From Chlorobiaceae bacterium (GTDB lineage: Bacteria > Bacteroidota > Chlorobiia > Chlorobiales > Chlorobiaceae): a stretch of 5,701 nucleotides of DNA. The stretch lies in the NCBI GenBank assembly GCA_013336025.1, contig JAAXUM010000134.1, positions 1 to 5,701 of the forward strand. Direction: 5' to 3'. Shown here piece after piece: positions 1 through 5,701 of the stretch (position 1 is the first letter of the stretch; the number at the start of each line of letters is the position of its first letter). The notes beneath the pieces are model-generated. The model had not been told where the DNA came from. It saw nothing but the letters and a program-made list of their open reading frames with translations, and searched no databases. Position numbers and translations under genes: made by a program.

Positions 1-538
1 CTTTGCTTTTGGCCCCGAAATCCTGTCTTATACTACTACTCTTGGCGAACTTGCCGAGCTGATCGGTTCGTTTCGCCAGTCTCGTCAGACCCTGGTTTTG
101 CCAGGCTTCGACAGCCGGTTTGTCAAGGTGCTCTACGCGACCTATCTCAGTTATCTTGACGGGGAGGATTTTGCGTACGGTCTTACCATAAGATCCGACG
201 AGCGGGGGAGTCTTGCCGAGATGATGAAAAGCGGAGCATTTGGGCAGATTTTCGTCTCGCGCACCAAACCGGGGATTACCCGAGGCAATCATTACCACCA
301 TACGAAAACCGAAAAGTTCATGGTGGTTGAAGGTGACGCGCTGATCCGCTTTCGCAGGATCGACGGCACAGAGGTGATCGAGCATCGGGTTGCTGGTAGG
401 GAGTTCAGGGTTGTCGATATCCCTCCTGGTTATACGCACCACATTACCAACATAGGAAATACCGAGCTGGTGACGCTGTTCTGGGCTTCTGAAATGTTCA
501 ATCCGGAAAAACCCGATACTTATTTTCTGCCGGTCTGA
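1..538 (+). CDS. capF: CapF/FnlB/WbjC-type UDP-sugar reductase/3-epimerase, C-terminal half (5' end outside window)
   Basis: This is the last 178 residues of an open frame whose first full codon is at base 2; it runs off the left edge, so the TTG at 98 is internal and not a start. Full-length CapF proteins are about 370 residues: an N-terminal short-chain dehydrogenase domain and a C-terminal cupin. Here the end of the first domain is seen, then a complete cupin. Cupin metal-site motifs are visible: [12 protein letters not shown] at fragment residues 95-106 (His97, His99/100, Glu104) and GYTHHI at 143-148. The ending PDTYFLPV resembles the CapF C-terminus. In the family the cupin epimerises C3 of the 4-keto-6-deoxy UDP-sugar and the dehydrogenase domain reduces C4, giving the substrate for the CapG-type 2-epimerase in the UDP-L-FucNAc pathway. 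It acts in the cytoplasm. The epimerase gene follows 52 bases later, which fits this role. The frame is intact and GC-rich. Family assignment is strong; the symbol follows S. aureus usage. Confidence 0.9.
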   Translation, partial: FAFGPEILSYTTTLGELAELIGSFRQSRQTLVLPGFDSRFVKVLYATYLSYLDGEDFAYGLTIRSDERGSLAEMMKSGAFGQIFVSRTKPGITRGNHYHHTKTEKFMVVEGDALIRFRRIDGTEVIEHRVAGREFRVVDIPPGYTHHITNIGNTELVTLFWASEMFNPEKPDTYFLPV

Positions 539-539
539 T

Positions 540-572
540 GTTGTATCAACGAATGAGCACAGTTGTGACAAC
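540..572. promoter_or_regulatory. Pair of 11-bp dyads, possible protein-binding site or RNA hairpins
   Basis: In the 52-base gap between the capF-type gene and the 2-epimerase lie two near-identical inverted repeats: GTTGTATCAAC at 540-550 and GTTGTGACAAC at 562-572. They share 9 of 11 bases, and their centres are 22 bases apart, about two helical turns. The layout resembles a tandem operator, but the arms are only 4-5 bp and the site lies inside an apparent operon. It could equally be a pair of small mRNA hairpins near the TTG start at 591. The symmetry is seen directly; any function is inferred. Confidence 0.25.
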
Positions 573-590
573 CCTCATCCATGTACAAAA

Positions 591-1721
591 TTGAAAAAGC
601 TAAAGGTTATGACCATCGTCGGTACCCGGCCGGAGATTATCCGGCTTTCACGGGTGCTGGCAAAGCTCGATGAGCACACGGATCATGTTCTGGTGCATAC
701 CGGGCAAAACTACGATTACGAGCTTAACCAGATTTTTTTCGACGATCTCGATATCCGCAAGCCAGACTATTTTCTTGAGGCGGCAGGCGCCACTGCGGCT
801 GAAACGGTGGGGATGATCATCGCAAAAACCGACAGGGTGCTGGCAGAGGAGCAGCCGGATGCGCTGCTCATTCTCGGCGACACCAACTCCTGCCTTGCCG
901 CTTATCCCGCAAAGCGCCGGAAGATTCCGGTGTTCCACATGGAGGCGGGCAACCGCTGTTTCGATCAGCGGGTTCCGGAGGAGATCAACCGGAAAATCGT
1001 CGATCATACGGCCGACATCAACCTGACTTACAGTGACATCGCACGCGAGTACCTGCTTCGTGAAGGGCTGCCTGCCGACCGGATCATCAAGACCGGAAGC
1101 CCCATGTTCGAAGTTCTTTCGCATTACCGTGAAAAGATCGATCGCTCAGATGTGCTCACGCGATTGGGCCTGGAACGTGGCGACTACTTTGTGGTCAGCG
1201 CCCACAGGGAGGAGAACATCGAATCCGACAGGAATTTCGGGCGACTGGTGGACATTCTGAACGCTCTTGCCAGGGACTATGGCAAACGGGTGATCGTGTC
1301 AACCCATCCGCGAACCCGCAAACAGATCGAGTCAGGCGGGGTGGTGTTCAATGAGCGGGTAGAGCTGCTCAAGCCGCTCGGTTTCTGTGATTACGTCCAT
1401 CTGCAGATGCATGCAAAGGTTGTGCTTTCGGACAGCGGCACCATTACCGAGGAGTCTTCGATCCTGAACTTTCCGGCTCTCAATATCCGGGAAGCCCATG
1501 AACGTCCAGAGGGGATGGAGGAGGCGAGCGTCATGATGGTCGGGCTCGATGTCGAACGGGTTATGCAGGCGCTGGCCATTCTCGAAACCCAGCAGCGCGG
1601 AGCGCAACGCAGCCTCCTTCAGGTTGCTGATTATTCGGTGCCGAACGTATCAGAGAAAGTTGTCCGGCTGCTGCACAGCTATACTGATTACGTGAATCGG
1701 GTGGTGTGGAAAAAATATTAA
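591..1721 (+). CDS. capG: Non-hydrolysing UDP-GlcNAc 2-epimerase family enzyme, CapG/FnlC/WbjD type (WecB family)
   Basis: The 376-residue cytoplasmic protein has the usual length for the WecB family (GT-B-like fold) and its full motif set: GTRPE at 11-15, GDTNS at 96-100 (Asp97), HMEAG at 116-120 (Glu118), PEEINR at 129-134, SAHREEN at 203-209 (His205), THPRTR at 238-243 and DSGTITEES at 281-289. These match the E. coli WecB active-site acids, arginine and histidine. The run [16 protein letters not shown] is typical of the CapG/FnlC group, which inverts C2 of the CapF product to give UDP-L-FucNAc; the adjacent capF-type gene supports this over plain UDP-ManNAc synthesis. The start is TTG at 591, chosen because family members begin near [18 protein letters not shown] at 609 would remove six residues and stay upstream of GTRPE. 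No good Shine-Dalgarno precedes either. Composition is GC-rich, like the preceding gene. Also annotated as wecB. Confidence 0.93.
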   Translation: MKKLKVMTIVGTRPEIIRLSRVLAKLDEHTDHVLVHTGQNYDYELNQIFFDDLDIRKPDYFLEAAGATAAETVGMIIAKTDRVLAEEQPDALLILGDTNSCLAAYPAKRRKIPVFHMEAGNRCFDQRVPEEINRKIVDHTADINLTYSDIAREYLLREGLPADRIIKTGSPMFEVLSHYREKIDRSDVLTRLGLERGDYFVVSAHREENIESDRNFGRLVDILNALARDYGKRVIVSTHPRTRKQIESGGVVFNERVELLKPLGFCDYVHLQMHAKVVLSDSGTITEESSILNFPALNIREAHERPEGMEEASVMMVGLDVERVMQALAILETQQRGAQRSLLQVADYSVPNVSEKVVRLLHSYTDYVNRVVWKKY

Positions 1722-1731
1722 TAAGCCGCTT

Positions 1732-2955
1732 GTGCATGTTTTAGTTGTTTCCCAGTATTTCTGGCCTGAAAATTTCCGCATAAACGATCTGGTTAGATCT
1801 TTGACTGATAGAGGCCATCAGGTCACTGTATTGACAGGAATCCCAAACTACCCTGAAGGACGTTTTTTTACAGGGTATGGGTTATGGCGCAATGTGCGGC
1901 AGAAATATTTTGGTGCGGAAGTCGTTCGAGTCCCCTTGTTTCCTCGTGGTAAAGGAGATGGCATTTCACTATTGCTCAATTATTTCTCGTTTGCTTTTTT
2001 TTCAAGCATCCTGTCACCTTTTTTAATAAAGGGAACATTCGACCTCATTTTTGTTTGTCAGTTATCGCCTGTTACCGTCGGGCTGCCGGCGATACTTCTG
2101 AAAAAGCTTTTAAAAGCGCCAATAGTATTCTGGATTCTCGATTTATGGCCGGAAAGCCTTTCGGCAAGCGGAGCTGTTAGTGATAAACGCATCCTTGCAT
2201 TTATGGACAAAGTTGTCCGTTTCATTTACCGAAATTCTGATAAAATAGTGGTGTCTTCCAGAGGTTTTATTGATAGCGTCAAGGCGAAGGGGGTCAGTTC
2301 GGATCGTTTGGAATATTTTCCTAATTGGTATGAACCTGAGTATGACAGTCAACAGCCAGCTAAATCAGCTGATTATGTTGAAAAGATAATCCTTCCAAAT
2401 GGCTTTCGATTGATGTTTGCGGGAAATATAGGGGCTTCTCAAGATTTTGAGATTATTTTATCTGCCGCAGAAATTCTTAAAAAGAATACTGATATTCACT
2501 GGGTAATCCTTGGTGACGGGCGGCGTTTTGAATGGTTGAAAGAGCAAGTGTATTCGCGAGACCTTTCTACATGCATTCATTTATTAGGACGGTATCCTCC
2601 CCAAGCAATGCCTGGTTTTTTTGCTTCTGCAGATGCAATGCTTGTGACATTGACAAGAAATCCTGTCTTTTCATTGACTATACCTGGCAAGATACAGTCA
2701 TATATGGCCTGTGGAAAACCTATCATAGCAGCGCTTGACGGTGAGGGATATCGTTTGATTGTTGACTCAGGTGCAGGTTTGGCATCACCATCGGAAGACA
2801 CTTTTGCTTTAGTGGAGTCTGTATTAACCATTTATAAAATGCCTAAAGAGAAAAGAATAGAAATGGGTGAATCAGGAAGAATGTATTGTGAAGCAAATTT
2901 CAATCGAGAAATCCTCATGGATAGGTTTGAAGGATGGTTGGATGAAATAGCATAG
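1732..2955 (+). CDS. wbuB: WbuB-like family 4 glycosyltransferase (probable L-FucNAc transferase)
   Basis: The 407-residue protein has a GT-B layout. The N-terminal domain opens with VLVVSQYFWPENFRINDL (3-20), followed by LTGIPNYPEGRFF (34-46), both strongly WbuB-like. A hydrophobic stretch at about 84-99 may associate with the membrane. The C-terminal donor domain shows FAGNIGASQDFE (229-240), LGDGR (260-264), IPGKIQSYMACGKPI (317-331) and DGEG (336-339). In E. coli O26-type clusters wbuB follows the fnl genes and is assigned L-FucNAc transfer; the same order here supports that substrate, acting on an undecaprenyl-linked acceptor at the inner membrane face. This is inference, not proof. The start is GTG at 1732, ten bases after the epimerase stop, set by the family N-terminus; no clear Shine-Dalgarno is present. 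Composition drops sharply here (23/60 G+C at 2641-2700), so the gene probably has a different origin from its upstream neighbours. Confidence 0.87.
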   Translation: MHVLVVSQYFWPENFRINDLVRSLTDRGHQVTVLTGIPNYPEGRFFTGYGLWRNVRQKYFGAEVVRVPLFPRGKGDGISLLLNYFSFAFFSSILSPFLIKGTFDLIFVCQLSPVTVGLPAILLKKLLKAPIVFWILDLWPESLSASGAVSDKRILAFMDKVVRFIYRNSDKIVVSSRGFIDSVKAKGVSSDRLEYFPNWYEPEYDSQQPAKSADYVEKIILPNGFRLMFAGNIGASQDFEIILSAAEILKKNTDIHWVILGDGRRFEWLKEQVYSRDLSTCIHLLGRYPPQAMPGFFASADAMLVTLTRNPVFSLTIPGKIQSYMACGKPIIAALDGEGYRLIVDSGAGLASPSEDTFALVESVLTIYKMPKEKRIEMGESGRMYCEANFNREILMDRFEGWLDEIA

Positions 2956-3035
2956 TTTTCAAGTGAAGAAACAAGGTTTATTATTTTCTAACTTCAAAAG
3001 GTTGTATGCATTAAATAAAGTTAAGTTTGTTTAAT

Positions 3036-3044
3036 TGATATAAA
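3036..3044 (+). promoter_or_regulatory. Possible extended -10 promoter element
   Basis: TGATATAAA at 3036-3044 matches an extended -10 (TGn followed by TATAAA, five of six bases of TATAAT). No good -35 lies 16-18 bases upstream. Transcription would start near 3051, leaving a leader of roughly 27 bases before the ATG at 3078. AT-rich sequence produces such matches by chance, so this is weak. Confidence 0.25.
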
Positions 3045-3064
3045 TTGATTTGGGGGTGTTTTTT

Positions 3065-3069
3065 GAAGG
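3065..3069 (+). promoter_or_regulatory. Ribosome-binding site for the PIG-L gene
   Basis: GAAGG lies eight bases before the ATG at 3078. It is the clearest Shine-Dalgarno in the window and decides the start in favour of that ATG over in-frame TTG codons at 3045 and 3063. Confidence 0.6.
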
Positions 3070-3077
3070 CGATAAAA

Positions 3078-3752
3078 ATGAATCTTGTTGTTGTTGCACA
3101 TCCGGATGATGAGATATTGGGTTTTGGCGCTACTGGTGCTAAACTATCACTTGCGGGTGAAAATGTTCAAGTTGTTATATTGTGCGGAAATGTTGATGTG
3201 CGAATATTACGACCCGATGATGCAGGTTTGTATGATGATATCGTAACTGCTAATGAAAAGTTGGGTTTTGGTATTCCGGTTTTAGGCTCGTTTCCTAATA
3301 TTCGAATGAATAATGTAGATCATGTTGACCTGGTCCAATTTATTGAGTCACAGATTATAAGATTTACACCTGATAGGATTTTTACCCACCACCCGGGTGA
3401 CTTGAACAATGATCATCTCCAGGTTTCTCGTGCCTGTATGGCAGCAGCTAGACTTTTTCAGCGTAGAAATGATTTGAAGCCTTTGGAATCTTTGCATTTG
3501 ATGGAAATATCCTCTTCATCTGATTGGGCGTATCCTGGCGTAGGGGATGTATTTACACCAAATACTTTTGTGGATGTTACTGGATTTGTGGATTTAAAAA
3601 TTGAGGCATTAAAGTGCTATCGTAATGTTATGCGTGATTTTCCTCATTCAAGAAGCACTGAAGCAATAAATGGTTTGGCTGCTTATCGTGGCGGTCAATG
3701 TGGTCTTGGATATGCTGAAGCATTCCAGACAATTTTTAGATCTACCGTTTGA
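3078..3752 (+). CDS. PIG-L/LmbE-family zinc-dependent N-deacetylase
   Basis: The protein has 224 residues from the ATG at 3078, a usual length for this family. It starts directly with the core strand and AHPDDE at 7-12 (His8 and Asp11 as metal ligands, Asp10 as probable general base, by analogy with MshB). The second motif, HHPGDLNNDH at 104-113, supplies the third ligand, His113. All the expected catalytic residues are present. Members remove acetyl groups from N-acetylated sugars (GlcNAc-PI, GlcNAc-inositol, bacillithiol precursors, and sugars in polysaccharide clusters). There is no signal peptide, so it should act in the cytoplasm on a nucleotide- or lipid-linked amino sugar; the exact substrate cannot be read from sequence. 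It is followed one base later by the phosphoglycosyl transferase and then by a formyltransferase-like gene, suggesting that it frees an amine for another acyl group. Composition is AT-rich like its neighbours. Confidence 0.88.
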   Translation: MNLVVVAHPDDEILGFGATGAKLSLAGENVQVVILCGNVDVRILRPDDAGLYDDIVTANEKLGFGIPVLGSFPNIRMNNVDHVDLVQFIESQIIRFTPDRIFTHHPGDLNNDHLQVSRACMAAARLFQRRNDLKPLESLHLMEISSSSDWAYPGVGDVFTPNTFVDVTGFVDLKIEALKCYRNVMRDFPHSRSTEAINGLAAYRGGQCGLGYAEAFQTIFRSTV

Positions 3753-3753
3753 T

Positions 3754-4326
3754 ATGGATATATATCGTATATATTTAAAACGTGTAATCGATTTGATTGC
3801 TTCAGTGATGGTTGCATTATTGTTATCACCACTTTTGTTTTTAGTTGCGATTTTGATCAAAACTTTTGATTCGGGTCCAATTATATTTAAACATCGACGT
3901 GTTGGAAAGGGAGGGGAGGGTTTTGATATTTATAAATTCAGAAGTATGCCAGTGAATACTGGCGATATATCATCTGATATGATTGGAAATATTGAGCTGT
4001 CATGGATAGGTAAATTGATTCGAAGAACTAATATTGATGAGTTGCCCCAGCTATTTAATATTGCTAAAGGTGATATGAGTATAGTGGGGCCACGTCCTCC
4101 TATTTTGAACCAATATGAGTTGATCGAGTTGCGACGTGCCAATGGGGCATTATATTGTAAACCAGGGCTTACAGGTCTTGCGCAGGTAAAGTCATATGAT
4201 GGAATGACCGTTGCCAGAAAGGCTGCTTATGACGCAGAATATGCGTCTCATATCACTTTAAAGAATGATATGTTAATTGTTTTGAAGACGGTAGCATATT
4301 TGTTTAAGCCGCCTCCGAAGTATTGA
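3754..4326 (+). CDS. PglC-like monotopic phosphoglycosyl transferase (bacterial sugar transferase family)
   Basis: The 190-residue protein matches the small single-domain form of the family (PglC-sized), without the large N-terminal membrane region of WbaP-type enzymes. It begins with a basic stretch and one hydrophobic re-entrant helix (about 13-35) containing the Ser25-Pro26 break. Then come FKHRRVGKGGEGFDIYKFRS (45-64), the catalytic Asp95-Glu96 pair in RRTNIDELPQLFNIAKGDMS (90-109), GPRPP (112-116) and KPGLTGLAQV (136-145). The family moves a sugar-1-phosphate from a UDP-sugar to undecaprenyl phosphate, beginning the lipid-linked repeat unit on the cytoplasmic membrane face. The sugar is not evident; a UDP-N-acetyl(di)amino-6-deoxy sugar is plausible given the PglD-like gene downstream. 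The ATG at 3754 follows the PIG-L stop by one base (TGATATG) with no evident Shine-Dalgarno, so translation is probably coupled. An upstream in-frame extension to 3670 would overlap the deacetylase and is unlikely. Confidence 0.92.
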   Translation: MDIYRIYLKRVIDLIASVMVALLLSPLLFLVAILIKTFDSGPIIFKHRRVGKGGEGFDIYKFRSMPVNTGDISSDMIGNIELSWIGKLIRRTNIDELPQLFNIAKGDMSIVGPRPPILNQYELIELRRANGALYCKPGLTGLAQVKSYDGMTVARKAAYDAEYASHITLKNDMLIVLKTVAYLFKPPPKY

Positions 4327-4465
4327 TATATTTCAATTTATCAGGATATTCTATTTATTTGTCTCGAAGTGTTTTGTGGATGGTTTAGCTGAGTGGCATC
4401 TCTTGAGTTGATTGATTTTATTGTTTTCGAATTGGGTGGATATAACGATTAGTTATTCTAAGTCT
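4327..4465 (+). other. AT-rich spacer between sugar transferase and formyltransferase-like gene
   Basis: No gene or convincing terminator is seen in these 139 bases. The formyltransferase frame stays open back to a TTG at 4412, but that extension (ILLFSNWVDITISYSKS) does not resemble the family N-terminus. TATAAC at 4441-4446 is -10-like, but the nearest -35-like hexamer (TTGTTT, 4421-4426) is only 14 bases away, so I do not call a promoter. Confidence 0.4.
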
Positions 4466-5296
4466 ATGAAATATGGATTTGTTACCTGTGTTCAGCTTGG
4501 GTTATCATGTATGGAGGCTATTTATGAATCCGGAGGAAAACTGGATTTAGTGATGACTTTGAAGGATGAACAGGCTGTTAATAAATCTGGTAGAGTTTAT
4601 TTGGATGATTTTTGTTCTGTTCATGGTATTGAGTTGATTAAGTCTACACATGTTAATAATACAGATGTCATTGAGGCGATCAAGTTGCATAAACTTGATT
4701 GGCTATTTATTATTGGGTGGTCTCAAATTGCTAAAGATACGGTTTTGCATGCTCCGAAGTTTGGGGTTCTTGGCATGCATCCGACTTTGCTTCCTGTAGG
4801 ACGAGGTAGAGCTGCAATACCCTGGGCAATTCTGAAAGGCCTGAATGAAACCGGGGTTACCATGTTTAAACTTGATTCTGGAATAGATTCAGGTGAGATT
4901 ATTGATCAAATTATCATTCCTTTGTCACCTCATATAACAGCGACTGAGCTGTATGGAAAAGTAAATATAGCGCATGCAACGCTCATGAAACAGGTTTTTC
5001 ATCAGTTACAGTTGGGCACTGCAACGTTCAGGAGTCAGGATGAGTCTCTAGTTTCTGAATGGCCAGGTCGATCACCGGAAGATGGCGCTATTAATATGGA
5101 TGGTTCAGTTTATGATGCAGAGCGGTTGGTTCGTGGAATCACACGGCCATATCCTGGAGCTTTTATATTTAGAAATGGGTGTAAAATAATTGTGTGGAAA
5201 TCTGAGGTTTTAAATGCCACAGATATAAAAGAATCAGAGTTCTGCATTTCATTCAAGGATGGCGTATTGCGTTGTTTAGAATGGGAGGTGGTTTGA
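4466..5296 (+). CDS. Formyltransferase-fold protein (methionyl-tRNA formyltransferase-like), probable sugar N-formyltransferase
   Basis: The protein has 276 residues from the ATG at 4466. The N-terminal domain (about 1-180) has the formyltransferase fold signature: GVLGMHPTLLPVGRGRAAIP at 100-119 and LDSGIDSGEI at 136-145. The His105 to Asp141 spacing of 36 equals His108 to Asp144 in E. coli Fmt. The catalytic Asn that normally sits two residues before the His is Gly103. A short C-terminal part (about 208-247) with GITRPYPGAF and KIIVWKSEVL resembles the start of the Fmt C-terminal domain. Family members use N10-formyl-tetrahydrofolate to formylate an amine. With a polysaccharide cluster around it, a UDP- or dTDP-amino sugar is a likelier substrate than initiator tRNA. 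The start was chosen on the N-terminus MKYGFVTCVQLG; no strong Shine-Dalgarno is present, and starts further upstream to the TTG at 4412 remain possible. Composition is AT-rich (22/60 G+C at 4501-4560). The fold is clear; reaction and substrate are inferred. Confidence 0.82.
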   Translation: MKYGFVTCVQLGLSCMEAIYESGGKLDLVMTLKDEQAVNKSGRVYLDDFCSVHGIELIKSTHVNNTDVIEAIKLHKLDWLFIIGWSQIAKDTVLHAPKFGVLGMHPTLLPVGRGRAAIPWAILKGLNETGVTMFKLDSGIDSGEIIDQIIIPLSPHITATELYGKVNIAHATLMKQVFHQLQLGTATFRSQDESLVSEWPGRSPEDGAINMDGSVYDAERLVRGITRPYPGAFIFRNGCKIIVWKSEVLNATDIKESEFCISFKDGVLRCLEWEVV

Positions 5297-5352
5297 TTAT
5301 TTTTATTTGTTGTATGCAATTCGATCTGAATATCAAAATAGTTGATGTTATC

Positions 5353-5701
5353 ATGGAAAAGATTTTGATCGTCGGTGCCGGCGGACATGGTCGGGCTGTT
5401 GCCGAAACCATAGAGACGGCGGGTGTGTATGAGATCGCTGGCTTTCTGGATGACGTCTATCCGGAAATAACATCGGTCTGGAGTTATCCGGTGCTGGGAA
5501 CCACGCATGACTTGAGCGCTTTTACCTGTTACGCGGGAGCAATGGTTGTGGCGATCGGCAACAACCAGGTGCGCGAATCGGTTTTCGACAGGGCGAAATC
5601 TGCTGGTTTTACCATGCCTTCGATTGTTCATTCGTAGGCGGTGGTTTCCCGCCGGGCGGTGATGGGCGAGGGATGCTGCATTATGGCCGGTTCGGTCGTG
5701 G
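5353..5701 (+). pseudogene. PglD/NeuD-type sugar acyltransferase gene, interrupted by in-frame TAG and cut by window edge
   Basis: From the ATG at 5353 the product begins MEKILIVGAGGHGRAVAETI, the Rossmann-like N-terminal UDP-sugar-binding domain of PglD/NeuD proteins (GAGGHG at 8-13), and continues through LDDVYPE, PVLGTTHDL and VVAIGNN to IVHS at 91-94. A TAG at 5635-5637 then stops it at 94 residues. The same frame continues after the stop as AVVSRRAVMGEGCCIMAGSV, which is the start of the left-handed beta-helix (hexapeptide repeats) found at this point in the family, where IVHPSAVVS-like sequence is usual. The intact protein would be about 200-220 residues and use acetyl-CoA (or another acyl-CoA) to acylate a sugar amine. 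The truncated form lacks the catalytic His and the CoA site. One base change from a sense codon (for example TCG, Ser) would explain the stop; sequencing error is possible. The GC-rich composition returns here (32/60 at 5401-5460). Confidence 0.78.

Larger units (their letters stand above)
2956..3077 (+). other. AT-rich intergenic spacer before the PIG-L gene
   Basis: This spacer of about 120 bases separates the glycosyltransferase from the next gene. It is very AT-rich (15/60 G+C at 3001-3060). I see no hairpin with a T-run that would make a terminator. It holds a possible extended -10 and a clear ribosome-binding site, listed separately. It may be where a second transcript begins, or a junction between two acquired segments. 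Confidence 0.5.

Noticed and set aside
98..538. A stand-alone 146-residue cupin protein starting at TTG 98
   Set aside because: The same frame is open to the left edge and encodes CapF-like sequence before base 98, so this is the C-terminal part of a longer protein.
648..1124. 158-codon open frame on the minus strand
   Set aside because: It lies wholly within the 2-epimerase gene, which has a complete motif set, and its translation shows no recognisable domain. It is an antisense shadow of GC-rich coding sequence.
4378..4450. tRNA-like fragments: a D-arm-like TTTAGCTGAGTGG and a T-loop-like TTCGAAT
   Set aside because: The bases flanking TTCGAAT (TTGTT and TGGGT) do not pair as a T stem, and no seven-base acceptor stem can be formed. 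The resemblance is coincidental.
3001..5318. The 10-mer GTTGTATGCA at 3001-3010 and 5309-5318, sharing GTTGTAT with 540-546
   Set aside because: Several repeated 10-mers are expected by chance in 5.7 kb, and similarity does not extend beyond the 10-mer. It is not good evidence for recombination sites.
5272..5352. N-terminal extension of the PglD-like protein from TTG 5272
   Set aside because: The extension overlaps the end of the formyltransferase-like gene, has AT-rich composition unlike the rest of the gene, and precedes the standard family start MEKILIVGAGGHG.
5110..5631. 173-codon open frame on the minus strand
   Set aside because: It spans the end of the formyltransferase-like gene and the acyltransferase gene, both supported by clear family motifs on the + strand. 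The product is low-complexity and unrecognised.

Overview
The window is a 5.7 kb slice of a bacterial surface-polysaccharide (O-antigen or capsule) biosynthesis cluster, all on the + strand. The gene set (soluble nucleotide-sugar enzymes, a WbuB-type glycosyltransferase and a small monotopic phosphoglycosyl transferase) suits a Gram-negative bacterium. The GC-rich flanks would fit a genome of roughly mid-50s % GC; green sulfur bacteria or a deltaproteobacterium-like lineage are possible, but I cannot fix the phylum by eye.

Layout: (1) bases 1-538, the 3' half of a capF/fnlB/wbjC-type bifunctional gene; (2) 591-1721, a WecB-type 2-epimerase of the CapG/FnlC/WbjD group. These two catalyse the last steps to UDP-L-FucNAc. 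(3) 1732-2955, a WbuB-like GT4 glycosyltransferase, which probably transfers that L-FucNAc. (4) 3078-3752, a PIG-L/LmbE-type zinc deacetylase. (5) 3754-4326, a PglC-like phosphoglycosyl transferase that would start the lipid-linked repeat unit. (6) 4466-5296, a formyltransferase-fold protein. (7) 5353 to the window end, a PglD/NeuD-type sugar O/N-acyltransferase gene interrupted by an in-frame TAG.

The base composition is mosaic. Hand counts on sample 60-base lines give 39/60 G+C at 841-900, 23/60 at 2641-2700, 22/60 at 4501-4560 and 32/60 at 5401-5460. The AT-rich block starts almost exactly at the wbuB start codon and ends almost exactly at the pglD-like start codon, so genes 3-6 look like a cassette inserted into a GC-richer locus.

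Working model (inference): CapF and CapG make UDP-L-FucNAc and WbuB adds it to the growing unit. The phosphoglycosyl transferase primes undecaprenyl phosphate. The PIG-L deacetylase may free an amine that the formyltransferase-like enzyme re-acylates, while the acetyltransferase-like gene next door carries a nonsense codon. No RNA genes, mobile elements, CRISPR arrays or convincing terminators were seen.
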